Shown here piece by piece: positions 27,720-36,172 of a stretch of DNA of 64,000 bases. Source of the DNA: Shinella daejeonensis (GTDB taxonomy: Bacteria > Pseudomonadota > Alphaproteobacteria > Rhizobiales > Rhizobiaceae); assembly GCF_024281235.1 (NCBI RefSeq), contig NZ_JAHWXY010000001.1, positions 806,001 through 870,000 on the forward strand, read 5' to 3'. Made by a program: the position numbers and the translations under genes. The notes beneath the pieces were generated by a model. It saw nothing but the letters and a program-made list of their open reading frames with translations. It had not been told where the DNA came from and did not search any database. Position 1 is the first letter of the stretch; every line of letters starts with the position of its first letter.

Positions 27720-29254
27720 TAATGTTTCTCCCCGGAGCGCATGATGGCGCGCATGATCGATTCCTGGCTGGCTTCCTCCCGCGAAAGCTCCGCCACGATC
27801 CGTCCTTCGTTCATGACATAGATGCGGTCGCAGGTCCCCAGCAGTTCCGGCATTTCCGACGAGATCATCAGAATGCCTTTTCCTTCGGCCGCAAGCTGGT
27901 TGATGATGGTGTAGATCTCATATTTGGCGCCGATATCGATGCCGCGCGTCGGCTCGTCGAGGATCAGCACCTCGGGATTGGTGAACAGCCATTTCGACAG
28001 GACGACCTTCTGCTGGTTGCCGCCCGAAAGATTGACCGCCTCCTGATAGATCGAATGCGAGCGGATGCGCAGCTTCGAGCGATAGCCGGTGGCGACCTGC
28101 GCCTCCTTGCGTTCGTCGATGATGGCGTTGCGCGACACATCCTTGAGATTGGCGAGCGTGGTGTTGTGCATGATGTTGTTGATCAGCACGAGGCCGAGTT
28201 CCTTGCGGTCCTCGGTCACATAGGCAAGCCCCGCCTTCACCGCCTTCTCGATGGTCGAGACGTCGACGGGCTTGCCGCGCATCCGCACCTCGCCGGTGAT
28301 CTTGTGACCCCAGGAGCGGCCGAAAAGGCTCATCGCCGTTTCCGTGCGCCCCGCCCCCATCAGGCCGGCGATGCCGACGACCTCGCCGGCGCGCACGCTG
28401 AAGGAGACATCGTGCAGGAACTGCCGGTCGCGATGCTGCTGGTGGTAGACGTTCCAGTTCTTCACCTCCAGCAGGGTCTCGCCGATCCGCGGCTCGCGCG
28501 GGGGATAGCGATCCTCCATGTCGCGGCCGACCATGCCCTTGATGATCCGGTCCTCGCTGATGTCCTGCCCGTGACAGTCGAGCGTCTCCACGGTGCCGCC
28601 GTCGCGCAGGATGGTGATCTGGTCGGCCACCTTCTTGATCTCGTTCAGCTTGTGGGAAATGATGATGGAGGTGAGGCCCTGCGTGCGGAATTCCGTCAGG
28701 AGCTTCAGCAGCGCATCGGAATCCTTTTCGTTGAGCGACGCGGTCGGCTCGTCGAGGATGAGCAGGCGCACCTTCTTGGAGAGCGCCTTGGCGATCTCGA
28801 CGAGCTGTTGCTTGCCCACCCCGATATCGGTGATCAGCGTGGAGGGCATTTCCCGCAGCCCGACCTTGTCGAGCAGTTCCTGCGTGCGCTTGAAGGTCTG
28901 CGGCCAGTTGATGACGCCATTCGTCGCCACCTCGTTGCCGAGGAAGATGTTTTCGGCGATGGAGAGCAGTGGCACCAGCGCCAGTTCCTGATGAATGATG
29001 ATGACGCCGAGATGCTCGCTATCGGAAATCGTGGAAAAGCGGCGGACCTCGCCGTCGAAATGGATTTCGCCCTCGTAGGTGCCGGCCGGATAGACGCCGC
29101 TCAACACTTTCATGAGGGTCGACTTGCCGGCCCCGTTTTCCCCGACAAGCGCATGGATCTCGCCTTCGCGGACCTTCAGGTTGACATTGTCGAGCGCCTT
29201 CACGCCCGGAAACGTCTTCGTGATTTCCCGCATTTCGAGAAGAATTCTGCTCAT
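27719..29254 (-). CDS. gguA: Sugar ABC transporter ATPase GguA
   Basis: The ATG at 29252-29254 with GGAAG upstream gives 511 residues; a TTG two codons earlier is less likely. It has tandem ABC domains: Walker [10 protein letters not shown] and Walker [11 protein letters not shown] in the first, and [15 protein letters not shown] with [14 protein letters not shown] in the second, as in XylG/RbsA/MglA. The second domain lacks a canonical Walker A (GLMGAGRTE), normal for the family. It energises uptake of ChvE-bound sugars. Confidence 0.94.
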   Translation of the reverse strand: MSRILLEMREITKTFPGVKALDNVNLKVREGEIHALVGENGAGKSTLMKVLSGVYPAGTYEGEIHFDGEVRRFSTISDSEHLGVIIIHQELALVPLLSIAENIFLGNEVATNGVINWPQTFKRTQELLDKVGLREMPSTLITDIGVGKQQLVEIAKALSKKVRLLILDEPTASLNEKDSDALLKLLTEFRTQGLTSIIISHKLNEIKKVADQITILRDGGTVETLDCHGQDISEDRIIKGMVGRDMEDRYPPREPRIGETLLEVKNWNVYHQQHRDRQFLHDVSFSVRAGEVVGIAGLMGAGRTETAMSLFGRSWGHKITGEVRMRGKPVDVSTIEKAVKAGLAYVTEDRKELGLVLINNIMHNTTLANLKDVSRNAIIDERKEAQVATGYRSKLRIRSHSIYQEAVNLSGGNQQKVVLSKWLFTNPEVLILDEPTRGIDIGAKYEIYTIINQLAAEGKGILMISSEMPELLGTCDRIYVMNEGRIVAELSREEASQESIMRAIMRSGEKH

Positions 29255-29331
29255 GTGCAAGCTTCCAGTGACCGTCTCCCGGCCGTTCCGATCGGATTGG
29301 GCCGGCCTTCCGGCGGCATATCCGGGATGAA

Positions 29332-29359
29332 GCGGGCCCGCGCGGCAACGCGAGCCCGC
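29332..29359 (-). other. Intercistronic hairpin between chvE and gguA
   Basis: An 11-nt stem with one mismatch (29332-29342 with 29349-29359, loop CGGCAA) begins just past the chvE stop. GC-rich hairpins at this site commonly stabilise binding-protein mRNA and reduce read-through into the ATPase gene, giving excess binding protein. Confidence 0.65.
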
Positions 29360-29369
29360 CGGACGGCGA

Positions 29370-30440
29370 TCAGTTGTCGATCTGGTCTTCCGTATAATAG
29401 CCGGCGCCGACCAGGATGTCCTTGGCGTTGGACTTGTCCACGGCGACGGGCTTCAGCAGGTAGGACGGAACGACCTTGACGCCGTTGTCATAGGTCTCGG
29501 TGTCGTTCACTTCCGGCTCCTTGCCCTCCATGACCGCGTTGACCATGTTGACAGCGACCTTTGCCAGTTCGCGCGTGTCCTTGAACACGGTCGAATACTG
29601 CTCGTCGGCAAGGATCGACTTGACCGAGGGCAGTTCCGCATCCTGGCCGGTGACGACCGGCATGAGCATGTCGCCGGAGCCGTAACCGACACCCTTCAGC
29701 GCCGAGAGGATGCCGATGGAAAGACCGTCGTAAGGCGAAAGAACGCCATCGACGCGACCGTCGGTATAGGTCGAGGACAGGAGGTTTTCCATGCGCGCCT
29801 GGGCGACCGAGCCATCCCAGCGCAGCGTGCCGACCGTCTCCATGCCGCTCTGGCCGGATTTGACGACGATGTCGCCGCTGTCGATCATCGGCTGAAGCAC
29901 GGACATCGCGCCGTCGTAGAAGAAGAAGGCGTTATTGTCGTCCGGCGAACCGCCGAACAGTTCGACGTTCCAGGGCTTGGTGTCGGGGAAGCGGGCCTTC
30001 AGCCCTTCCACGAGGCTGCTCGCCTGAAGCACGCCGACCTGGAAATTGTCGAAGGTGGCATAATAGTCGACATTGCCGGAATCGCGGATCAGGCGGTCAT
30101 AGGCGATGATCCTGACGCCGGAATCGGCCGCCTTCTGGAGAATGTCGGACAGCGTCGTGCCGTCGATCGCGCCGATGACCAGAACCTTGGCGCCCTTGGT
30201 CACCATATTCTCGATCTGCGCGAGCTGGTTTGGAATATCGTCATCGGCAAATTGCAGGTCCGGCTGGTAGCCGGCCTCCTCGAAAAGCTTTTCCATCGTC
30301 TCGCCGTCGGAAATCCAGCGGGTCGAGGTCTTGGTCGGCATGGAAATGCCCACCATGCCCTTGTCCTGGGCGAAGGTCGGGGCCGCAAACGATGCCACGC
30401 TGATGGCCGCCGCGGCGAGGAGCGAAGTGATGCGTTTCAT
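29370..30440 (-). CDS. chvE: Periplasmic multiple-sugar-binding protein ChvE
   Basis: The ATG at 30438-30440 gives 356 residues beginning with a signal peptide ([19 protein letters not shown], cut near TFAQ|DKG). The mature part has the class I sugar-binding fold pattern ([17 protein letters not shown] by parts, [37 protein letters not shown]) typical of ChvE. ChvE binds aldoses for uptake through GguAB, and in Agrobacterium it also signals to VirA; no virA is visible here. It is first in its operon and divergent from the LysR regulator gbpR. Confidence 0.94.
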   Translation of the reverse strand: MKRITSLLAAAAISVASFAAPTFAQDKGMVGISMPTKTSTRWISDGETMEKLFEEAGYQPDLQFADDDIPNQLAQIENMVTKGAKVLVIGAIDGTTLSDILQKAADSGVRIIAYDRLIRDSGNVDYYATFDNFQVGVLQASSLVEGLKARFPDTKPWNVELFGGSPDDNNAFFFYDGAMSVLQPMIDSGDIVVKSGQSGMETVGTLRWDGSVAQARMENLLSSTYTDGRVDGVLSPYDGLSIGILSALKGVGYGSGDMLMPVVTGQDAELPSVKSILADEQYSTVFKDTRELAKVAVNMVNAVMEGKEPEVNDTETYDNGVKVVPSYLLKPVAVDKSNAKDILVGAGYYTEDQIDN

Positions 30441-30623
30441 ATAGAGGTCTCTCCCTTGTACTGCGCCGGCCGGAAATAGCGGCCGGGCAAGAATGCGTGC
30501 GCAAGGGCTTGAAAACCGTCTCCCGGGCAGCCGGCACAGAGCCACCCCTCCCGGCCCGAGCGCACATTCGCGCAAACTGATACGAATTGCCATAACTGTC
30601 AAATGCAATAAACTTCTCAATCC

Positions 30624-30660
30624 ATATCGGAATAGATATATAAAGAGTGATATGTCATAT
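30624..30660. promoter_or_regulatory. Paired dyads in the chvE-gbpR promoter region
   Basis: In an AT-rich island within the 236-bp divergent gap lie ATATC-N6-GATAT (30624-30639) and the perfect palindrome ATATGTCATAT (30650-30660), 10 bp apart and ending 16 bp before gbpR. LysR-type regulators bind such adjacent dyads in divergent promoters. That these are GbpR sites is inferred. Confidence 0.5.
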
Positions 30661-30676
30661 TTTTAGGGGACTGGCG

Positions 30677-31687
30677 ATGCGCGGTATCCATGACGACCTT
30701 ACCGAACGGCTCTTTTCCGACGAAAGCAGCAAGACCCTCCAGGCCACCGGCCTGTTGCGCAGCGGCCTCAAGCTCAGCCACCTGCGCCTTGTCGTGGCCA
30801 TCGAGGAACACAAGCAGGTGAGCGCGGCGGCCGAAGTGCTGAACATTTCCCAGCCCGCCGCCTCGCGCATGCTTCATGAAGTGGAGACGATCCTCAAGGC
30901 TTCGCTTTGCGAACGGGTTCCCCGCGGCGTCGCGCTGACGGAGGCCGGCCGCGCCTTCGCACGACGCGCCCGCACCATCCTCCTCGAACTGCGGGAGGTG
31001 GACCGCGAACTGTCGGCGCTGAAGTCCGGAACCGGCGGCTCGGTGCATCTCGGCTCCGTCACCGCCCCCGCCATCAGCCTCGCCGTGCCCGCGATCCAGC
31101 AGGTGAGCGCGGTCTATCCGGGCATAGAGATCAATGTACGGATCGAGACGAGCAACATACTCGCCCGGGAATTGCTCGCCGCACGGCAGGATTTCATCAT
31201 CGCCCGCGTGCCGGACGATCTCAATCCGCGGCTTTTCAATGTTACCGAGATCGGTATCGAGACGGCCTGCCTCATCGTGCGCAAGGGCCATCCGCTGCTG
31301 GAAAAGCCGAAGGTCGGCCTTGCCGACCTGCCGCAATACGACTGGGTGTTCCAGCCGGTCGGCAGCCTGTTGCGGCGACGGGTCGAGGAACTGTTCATCG
31401 CCGAGGGCGTGCCGCTGCCATCGACCGTCGTCAACACCTCTTCCGTTCTCTTCACCATGGCGATCGTCTGCGGCTCCAACGCCATCGCCCCCGTTGCCCG
31501 CGACATGGCCGCCTTCATCGCGCAGAACGGCGGCAAGGCCGGCGAGATCGCCATTCTCGACACCGACTTCGAGATCCGGATAAAGCCCTACAGCCTGATT
31601 TCGGCGAAGGGACGGGACCTGCCGCCGAGCGCCAAACTGCTCTATGATCTCATCCTGCAACGCAGCCGGACACTGTCGCCGGACTGA
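30677..31687 (+). CDS. gbpR: LysR-family regulator GbpR
   Basis: The ATG at 30677 follows AGGGGA and gives 336 residues; 10 further in-frame codons upstream are not conserved-looking. The N-terminal winged helix contains LRLVVAIEEHKQVSAAAEVLNISQPAASRML (by parts) and the LysR effector domain follows, with TAPAISLAVPAIQQ and FQPVGSLLRRRVEELF. GbpR is the sugar-responsive regulator divergent from chvE in agrobacteria, and position and domain structure match. Confidence 0.87.
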   Translation: MRGIHDDLTERLFSDESSKTLQATGLLRSGLKLSHLRLVVAIEEHKQVSAAAEVLNISQPAASRMLHEVETILKASLCERVPRGVALTEAGRAFARRARTILLELREVDRELSALKSGTGGSVHLGSVTAPAISLAVPAIQQVSAVYPGIEINVRIETSNILARELLAARQDFIIARVPDDLNPRLFNVTEIGIETACLIVRKGHPLLEKPKVGLADLPQYDWVFQPVGSLLRRRVEELFIAEGVPLPSTVVNTSSVLFTMAIVCGSNAIAPVARDMAAFIAQNGGKAGEIAILDTDFEIRIKPYSLISAKGRDLPPSAKLLYDLILQRSRTLSPD

Positions 31688-31702
31688 AACAACGGGTTTC
31701 CC

Positions 31703-32188
31703 ATGATGTTCGGCATGTCGGTCTTCGAATCGGTACTGGAACGGCTGAGGCAAGAGGCCGACGAAGGCATGTCGAAGGAGGGGACGGCGGCGGACAGCCG
31801 GGAACCCGCCGGCCGGCGCAGTCCTTCAGGCGGCTTTACCGGCCTTGGAACGGGAGCGCCCTTCGTCTCGGGACGGCAGGCGGATGCCGCCTATCGCGAG
31901 ATCGGGGAGCCGGCCACGCCCGCCCCTGCGCCCCCGCCCGAAGCGCCGCCACCGCATCTTCTGCGCATTGCGCCGGAAGAGATCGCGGCCGACCTTGCGC
32001 TGACGGGAAAGGAAACCGTCGAAGCCCTGCTGGCCCGCCGTCGCGCGTTTGCGCGCGACAACCATCCCGACCGCGCACCGGCGGCACTGCGGGCGAACGC
32101 CACCTTGCGCATGAAGATCGCCAACATGCTGATCGACGAAACCATCCGGCGAAGCGGACCGGGGAGCGGCGCGAAGGCCGAACGCTGA
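31703..32188 (+). CDS. J-domain-like protein
   Basis: About 161 residues. The first 85 are low-complexity and rich in Pro, Gly and Ala. The C-terminal 60 form a degenerate J domain with the HPD motif in FARDNHPDRAP and following helix RMKIANMLIDETIRR. J domains stimulate Hsp70 ATPase, so a DnaK partnership is inferred. Start choices are ATG at 31703, 31706 or 31715. It begins 15 nt after gbpR and could be cotranscribed with it. Confidence 0.75.
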   Translation: MMFGMSVFESVLERLRQEADEGMSKEGTAADSREPAGRRSPSGGFTGLGTGAPFVSGRQADAAYREIGEPATPAPAPPPEAPPPHLLRIAPEEIAADLALTGKETVEALLARRRAFARDNHPDRAPAALRANATLRMKIANMLIDETIRRSGPGSGAKAER

Positions 32189-32218
32189 AAACCCGTGGCG
32201 ACAAAGGCCACGCCGGGT

Positions 32219-32446
32219 TCAGGATTTCTCCTTGCTCTCCTCCTCCGGCTTCGCCACGCCGTCGGACGGCTTGTAGAACAGCAGCAGCTGGGCGAAGGCG
32301 TAGGCTGCGACGATCAGGAAGATCGTGCCCCAGGCCTGTTCGCCGTTGTAGAATTCGACCGCCGTCCAGCCGGAACAGATGCCGACAAGCAGCAGCCGCA
32401 CCCAGAGCGGACGATAAAACGGATGGTTGGGATCGATGAACTTCAT
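32219..32446 (-). CDS. Small two-span membrane protein, unknown function
   Basis: 75 residues beginning MKFIDPNHPFYRPLWVR, then two hydrophobic segments (LLLVGICSGWTAVEF and TIFLIVAAYAFAQLLLF) and a charged tail ending in EEESKEKS. Similar short DPxHPFY proteins are common in Rhizobiales. No function is known to me. It is convergent with the J-domain gene and 62 nt upstream of nothing else on its strand. Confidence 0.7.
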   Translation of the reverse strand: MKFIDPNHPFYRPLWVRLLLVGICSGWTAVEFYNGEQAWGTIFLIVAAYAFAQLLLFYKPSDGVAKPEEESKEKS

Positions 32447-32508
32447 GAATGTCTCCTCGCGCCGGACGCGCCTACATAGGCGGTTTTATCACGCGGGAAA
32501 ACCCGACT

Positions 32509-33303
32509 TCATCCATCCAGCCGCGCAAGAAAGGCGGATAGTTCCTCTTCCGCGATGCCGACCAGATGCTGCCGGGCCGGATAGGCGCCCGAACGCACAT
32601 CCTCGACATACTCACGGAACGCGGCGATCCGCTCCTGCTGCAAGCGATCGTATTCGGCGGCGAAGTCGCGGTAGACCTTGGCATGGCGTGGATAATGGCC
32701 GCGATGCTCGCCGAGCACGTCCTCCGCGAAGAGATATTGCGCATCACATCCCGTTCCCGCGCCCATCGACAGCATCAGCAACGACGTTCGCGCGCTGATC
32801 GCCGAGGCGACCTCACCGGGAACGACCTCGATTTCCGCCGCGAAGGCTCCGGCCTCTTCCAGCGCCTTCACCTGCCGCCAGATTTCCAGCGCGCTCTCCG
32901 CCGTCTTGCCGACCGCGCGAAAGCCGCCGGTCCAGGTGGCCTTGGAAGGAATGAGACCGACATGGCCGCAGACGGGAATCCCCTCTTCCCGCAGCCGGCG
33001 CACCGTCGAAAGCCCGGCGACGCAATAGACGGCGTCGCCGCCGGCCTGCATCGCCCGGAACGCGCCGCGCAGATAATCGTCGGTCGTGACGAAATCGCCG
33101 TAATCCAGCCCCGGGAAGGCGAAGACCGAAGGAGCGGCCTCGCGGAAGGCCGGCCCGAGCAGCGACGGCGGCACGGAAACAAGATCGACACCCGCCCGTT
33201 CGGCAGCTTCCGCCGCCTCGAGGGTGACGACGCGCAGCATGGAAAGCTGGCGTTTGCCCTTGATCGCCAGCAGATCGGCGACAGTCGGCCGCTTGGTCTT
33301 CAT
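32509..33303 (-). CDS. PanB-fold protein lacking metal ligands
   Basis: A 264-residue TIM-barrel protein aligned by eye with ketopantoate hydroxymethyltransferase. Shared parts are IPVCGHVGLIPS (His114), AGVDLVSV, IEVVPGEVA (Glu159, matching catalytic Glu181 of E. coli), GAGTGCDAQ and YVEDVRSGAYPARQH. The three Mg2+ ligands of E. coli PanB are missing: Asp45 is Pro46, Asp84 is Gly65 and Glu114 is Val95; Lys112 is Tyr93. It is therefore unlikely to make ketopantoate. It starts 22 nt after the mocF-like gene and ends that operon, suggesting a role in demethylase products. Function unknown; automated pipelines would call it panB. Confidence 0.8.
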   Translation of the reverse strand: MKTKRPTVADLLAIKGKRQLSMLRVVTLEAAEAAERAGVDLVSVPPSLLGPAFREAAPSVFAFPGLDYGDFVTTDDYLRGAFRAMQAGGDAVYCVAGLSTVRRLREEGIPVCGHVGLIPSKATWTGGFRAVGKTAESALEIWRQVKALEEAGAFAAEIEVVPGEVASAISARTSLLMLSMGAGTGCDAQYLFAEDVLGEHRGHYPRHAKVYRDFAAEYDRLQQERIAAFREYVEDVRSGAYPARQHLVGIAEEELSAFLARLDG

Positions 33304-33325
33304 CTCATTCTCCCGAAAACGCCGT

Positions 33326-34564
33326 TCACGCGGCGAGCAGTTTCTTCAATTTCGTATCCGGCGAGGCGAGGTCCGCGGGATTGGCGCGCACGCCGGCGGC
33401 GATCAGCATTTCCGCCAGCCGGATATCGCGCGCCACCGCATTGCCCGGGCCGATGCCGCTTGCGGCGATCAGCCGTCCGTCGGCGGCGAGATGGAACAGG
33501 ATGAAGGCACCCTCCCCCATATCGCGGCGCACCGTTTGCGCCGCATCGTCCGCAAGGCCGGCGATCTGCAAGGTCAGGTCATATTGATCCGACCAGAACC
33601 ACGGCACCGCCGACGCCGGCTCGTCGCCCCCCAGCATGTTCGCTGCCGCGAGAATGCCCTGTTCCTGCGCATTGCGCCAGGATTCCAGCCGCACCCGACG
33701 GCCGCCGTAGAGCGGCAGCGGATAGGACGTGCAGTCGCCTGCGGCGAAGATATCCGGATCGGAGGTGCGAAGGTGGCCGTCGACGGCAATGCCGTTGTCG
33801 ACGGCAAGACCGGCCGCCGCCGCCAGTTCCGCATTGGGGATCGCCCCGATGCCGACGACGAGCAGGCTCGCCGGGACGACACGGCCGTCCGAAAGCCGCA
33901 CCCGGACTTCGCCGGGCGTTTCCTCGACGGCCGCGACCGTGGCGCCGCACAGGATCTCGACCCCTTCGGCGGCATGCCGCTCGGCGACGCGACCGGCGAT
34001 CTCCACCGGCACGCCGCGCGTCAGGATGCGCGGAAGTCCCTCAAGCAGCGTCACCGTCGCGCCCAGCCGGCGGGCGCTGGCCGCCAGTTCCAGGCCGATG
34101 AAGCCCCCGCCGAGAATGGCGACATGGCTGCCCCGGGAAAGATGGCCGCGGATGGCGACGGCATCGTCGTGGCTGCGCAGCGCCCGGATACGCCCGGCGG
34201 AAAAGGGCGCGCCGGGCAGTGCGCGCGGCCGTGCGCCGGTCGCCAGCAACAGCCGGTCGTAGGGAAAGGCCGCGCCATCCGAAAGCACGACACGCCGCCC
34301 GGCCCGGTCGATCGAGGCCACCGTACGGCCGCAGACGAGCGCGATGCCCGCCTCGCCGTAACGCTCCGCCTCGGCGACGAGTTTCGGCCCCGCGCCCGCG
34401 ACGAGCGCGTCCTTCGACAGCGGCGGGCGTTCGTAGGGAAGATGGGTTTCCGAGCCGATCAGCGTGATCGTCCCGTCGAACCCCCTGTCGCGCAGGGCGA
34501 AAGCCGCGCGTGCGCCGCATTCACCGGCGCCGACGATGACGAAATCCGTCATGGAAACCCTCAT
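33326..34564 (-). CDS. mocF: MocF-like ferredoxin reductase
   Basis: A 412-residue FAD/NAD(P)H oxidoreductase of the rubredoxin/ferredoxin-reductase type: N-terminal FVIVGAGECGARAAFALR (by parts), YERPPLSK, LLLATGARPRALPG, NAD-binding VAILGGGFIGLELAA, and DIFAAGDC. A C-terminal reductase domain follows. The ATG at 34564 overlaps the mocE stop by 4 nt (ATGA); a second ATG is at 34552. It would pass electrons from NAD(P)H to the adjacent Rieske ferredoxin, matching the MocD-MocE-MocF demethylase of rhizopine catabolism in Sinorhizobium meliloti L5-30. Confidence 0.82.
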   Translation of the reverse strand: MRVSMTDFVIVGAGECGARAAFALRDRGFDGTITLIGSETHLPYERPPLSKDALVAGAGPKLVAEAERYGEAGIALVCGRTVASIDRAGRRVVLSDGAAFPYDRLLLATGARPRALPGAPFSAGRIRALRSHDDAVAIRGHLSRGSHVAILGGGFIGLELAASARRLGATVTLLEGLPRILTRGVPVEIAGRVAERHAAEGVEILCGATVAAVEETPGEVRVRLSDGRVVPASLLVVGIGAIPNAELAAAAGLAVDNGIAVDGHLRTSDPDIFAAGDCTSYPLPLYGGRRVRLESWRNAQEQGILAAANMLGGDEPASAVPWFWSDQYDLTLQIAGLADDAAQTVRRDMGEGAFILFHLAADGRLIAASGIGPGNAVARDIRLAEMLIAAGVRANPADLASPDTKLKKLLAA

Positions 34565-34878
34565 GAAATCGAGATGAAGACCGTGCCGCTCTCGACCTTG
34601 ACGGGATAGGTCCTGAGATTGATGCAGACGGGCGCGCCCTTGGCTTCGCCGGTCTTGTAATCGAAGCGGCCGTTATGCTTGGGACATTCGATGATGTTGT
34701 CCATCACCAGCCCGTCGGCGAGATGGATCTTCTCGTGCGTGCAGAGCCCGTCGGTGGCGTGATAGGTGTCCTCCGGGCTGCGGTAGATCGCGAAGGTGCG
34801 TCCGTCGTGATCGAAACGGATCACGTCTTCCTCATCGATCTCCCCGGCGTCGCAAACCTCGATCCAGTTATCGCTCAT
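34561..34878 (-). CDS. mocE: MocE-like Rieske ferredoxin
   Basis: About 105 residues from ATG 34878, which has GGAGG at ideal spacing (an ATG at 34884 is too close to it). The Rieske [2Fe-2S] motif is complete: CTH at one end and CPKH 17 residues on, with GRFDYKTGEAKGAP after it. It resembles bacterial Rieske ferredoxins that feed oxygenases, and lies between the reductase and oxygenase genes in the order mocD-mocE-mocF. An electron-carrier role is well supported; the rhizopine link is contextual. Confidence 0.85.
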   Translation of the reverse strand: MSDNWIEVCDAGEIDEEDVIRFDHDGRTFAIYRSPEDTYHATDGLCTHEKIHLADGLVMDNIIECPKHNGRFDYKTGEAKGAPVCINLRTYPVKVESGTVFISIS

Positions 34879-34916
34879 GGTCATCTCCTCCAGAGTGTTT
34901 CCGTTGCGCCGGCCGG

Positions 34917-36008
34917 TTATTCGGCCGCCTGCGCGACCGGGTCGGCGTGAAAGTCTTCCTTGTAGGGGCGCGCGGTCGGCGGCAGTTCGCGCTTGAGGAA
35001 ATAGTCCTCATTGCGAAGCTGGCGCAGGAAGGCCGGAAGCATTTCCCTGTAGCCGTTCCAGATCGACGGATTGGGCGCGGGCAGGTCATGCCGGATCATG
35101 GCATGCAGCCGCGGCAGCGCGTGATAGGGCACCATGGGGAACATGTGATGCTCCACATGATAATTCATGTTCCAGTAGATGAAGCGGCTGACCGGATTCA
35201 TAAGGACGGTGCGGCTGTTCAGCCGGTGGTCGACGACGTTGTCGGCAAGCCCTCCATGCTGCAACAGGCCGGTCATCACGTGATGCCAGGCGCCATAGAG
35301 GCGCGGCAGGCCGATCAGCATGGCCGGCAGGATCGATCCCATGAAGAAACAGAGCGCGATCGTCGCGGCATAGATGGCCAGCCAGACGCGGGCGATACGG
35401 ATCGCCTTCGGCCATTCGGATTCCGGCACGAAGGTCTTTTCCGCCGCGCTCATGACACCGGCCGCGTTGCGAAGCATGTCGACCATCGCATACCAGGCAT
35501 CGAGGATGCCGAAGAAATTGAGCGCGAGGCGCGCCAGATCCGGCGGCCGCATGACCGCGATCTCCGGGTCGCGGCCGACGATGACCGTATCGGTGTGATG
35601 GCGGGTATGGCTCCAGCGCCAGGTCACCGGATTGCGCATGATCATGAAGCAGGCGATCTGATAGACGACATTGTTCATCCACATCGTCCTGAAAGCCGTG
35701 CCATGGCCGCATTCATGCCAGCGGGAATCGGACGCCGAGCCGTAGAGCACGCCGTAGACGAGGAAGAAGGGCACCGCCCACCAGCTTCCCCACAACCAGA
35801 CGCCGAGCCCTCCCGAGACGACCATGGCACCGAGCCAGATCACGGTATCGCGAATCGCCGGCCCGTCGGCGCGCTGCATCAGCGCCTTCATCTCCTTGCG
35901 CGCGACATCCGTATGATACCATTCGGCGGCGGCAAGACCGCTTGCAACCGATGCCTCGGCATCCCGGCCGAGAAGGCTGTAGTCCCGTTTCGAAGGCGTC
36001 ATCGCCAT
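34917..36008 (-). CDS. mocD: MocD-like membrane di-iron oxygenase
   Basis: The ATG at 36006-36008 behind GGAGGATG gives 363 residues. Membrane di-iron histidine boxes are clear: HECGH, HTRHHTDT and HVEHHMF, with hydrophobic hairpins between. These define the fatty-acid desaturase/alkane hydroxylase superfamily, to which MocD belongs. In rhizopine catabolism MocD with MocE and MocF is needed to demethylate 3-O-methyl-scyllo-inosamine. The linked Rieske ferredoxin, reductase and inositol genes favour an O-demethylase here over a lipid desaturase, but substrate is inferred. First gene of its operon, divergent from a LacI-type regulator. Confidence 0.8.
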   Translation of the reverse strand: MAMTPSKRDYSLLGRDAEASVASGLAAAEWYHTDVARKEMKALMQRADGPAIRDTVIWLGAMVVSGGLGVWLWGSWWAVPFFLVYGVLYGSASDSRWHECGHGTAFRTMWMNNVVYQIACFMIMRNPVTWRWSHTRHHTDTVIVGRDPEIAVMRPPDLARLALNFFGILDAWYAMVDMLRNAAGVMSAAEKTFVPESEWPKAIRIARVWLAIYAATIALCFFMGSILPAMLIGLPRLYGAWHHVMTGLLQHGGLADNVVDHRLNSRTVLMNPVSRFIYWNMNYHVEHHMFPMVPYHALPRLHAMIRHDLPAPNPSIWNGYREMLPAFLRQLRNEDYFLKRELPPTARPYKEDFHADPVAQAAE

Positions 36009-36102
36009 GTCATCCTCCTCCTTGGCACGACGGCCCGCAAGCCGCATGCCTCACTCGTTGCAAGGATGATAGCCTTCCCGCTTGCGCGCCTCAATCCAGC
36101 CG

Positions 36103-36127
36103 TGATAGATTACATCAAATACTATCA
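36103..36127. promoter_or_regulatory. 25-bp dyad in the mocD-lacI divergent promoter
   Basis: TGATAG at 36103-36108 and CTATCA at 36122-36127 form an inverted repeat with a 13-bp spacer in an AT-rich stretch between the divergent mocD-like gene and the LacI-family gene. It is a candidate operator for that regulator. It is not the compact CG-centred palindrome usual for LacI proteins. Confidence 0.45.
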
Positions 36128-36172
36128 TATTCATTCATTAGCGCATGATGGAATCGTCTCAGGGAGGAGATC

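Noticed and set aside
32509-33303. Calling this gene panB for pantothenate synthesis
   Set aside because: The metal ligands are absent, no panC is adjacent and the operon is a demethylase unit.
34917-36008. Calling the tri-histidine-box protein a fatty-acid desaturase
   Set aside because: The fold family is shared, but the linked Rieske ferredoxin, reductase and inositol genes favour a MocD-type oxygenase. Not excluded.
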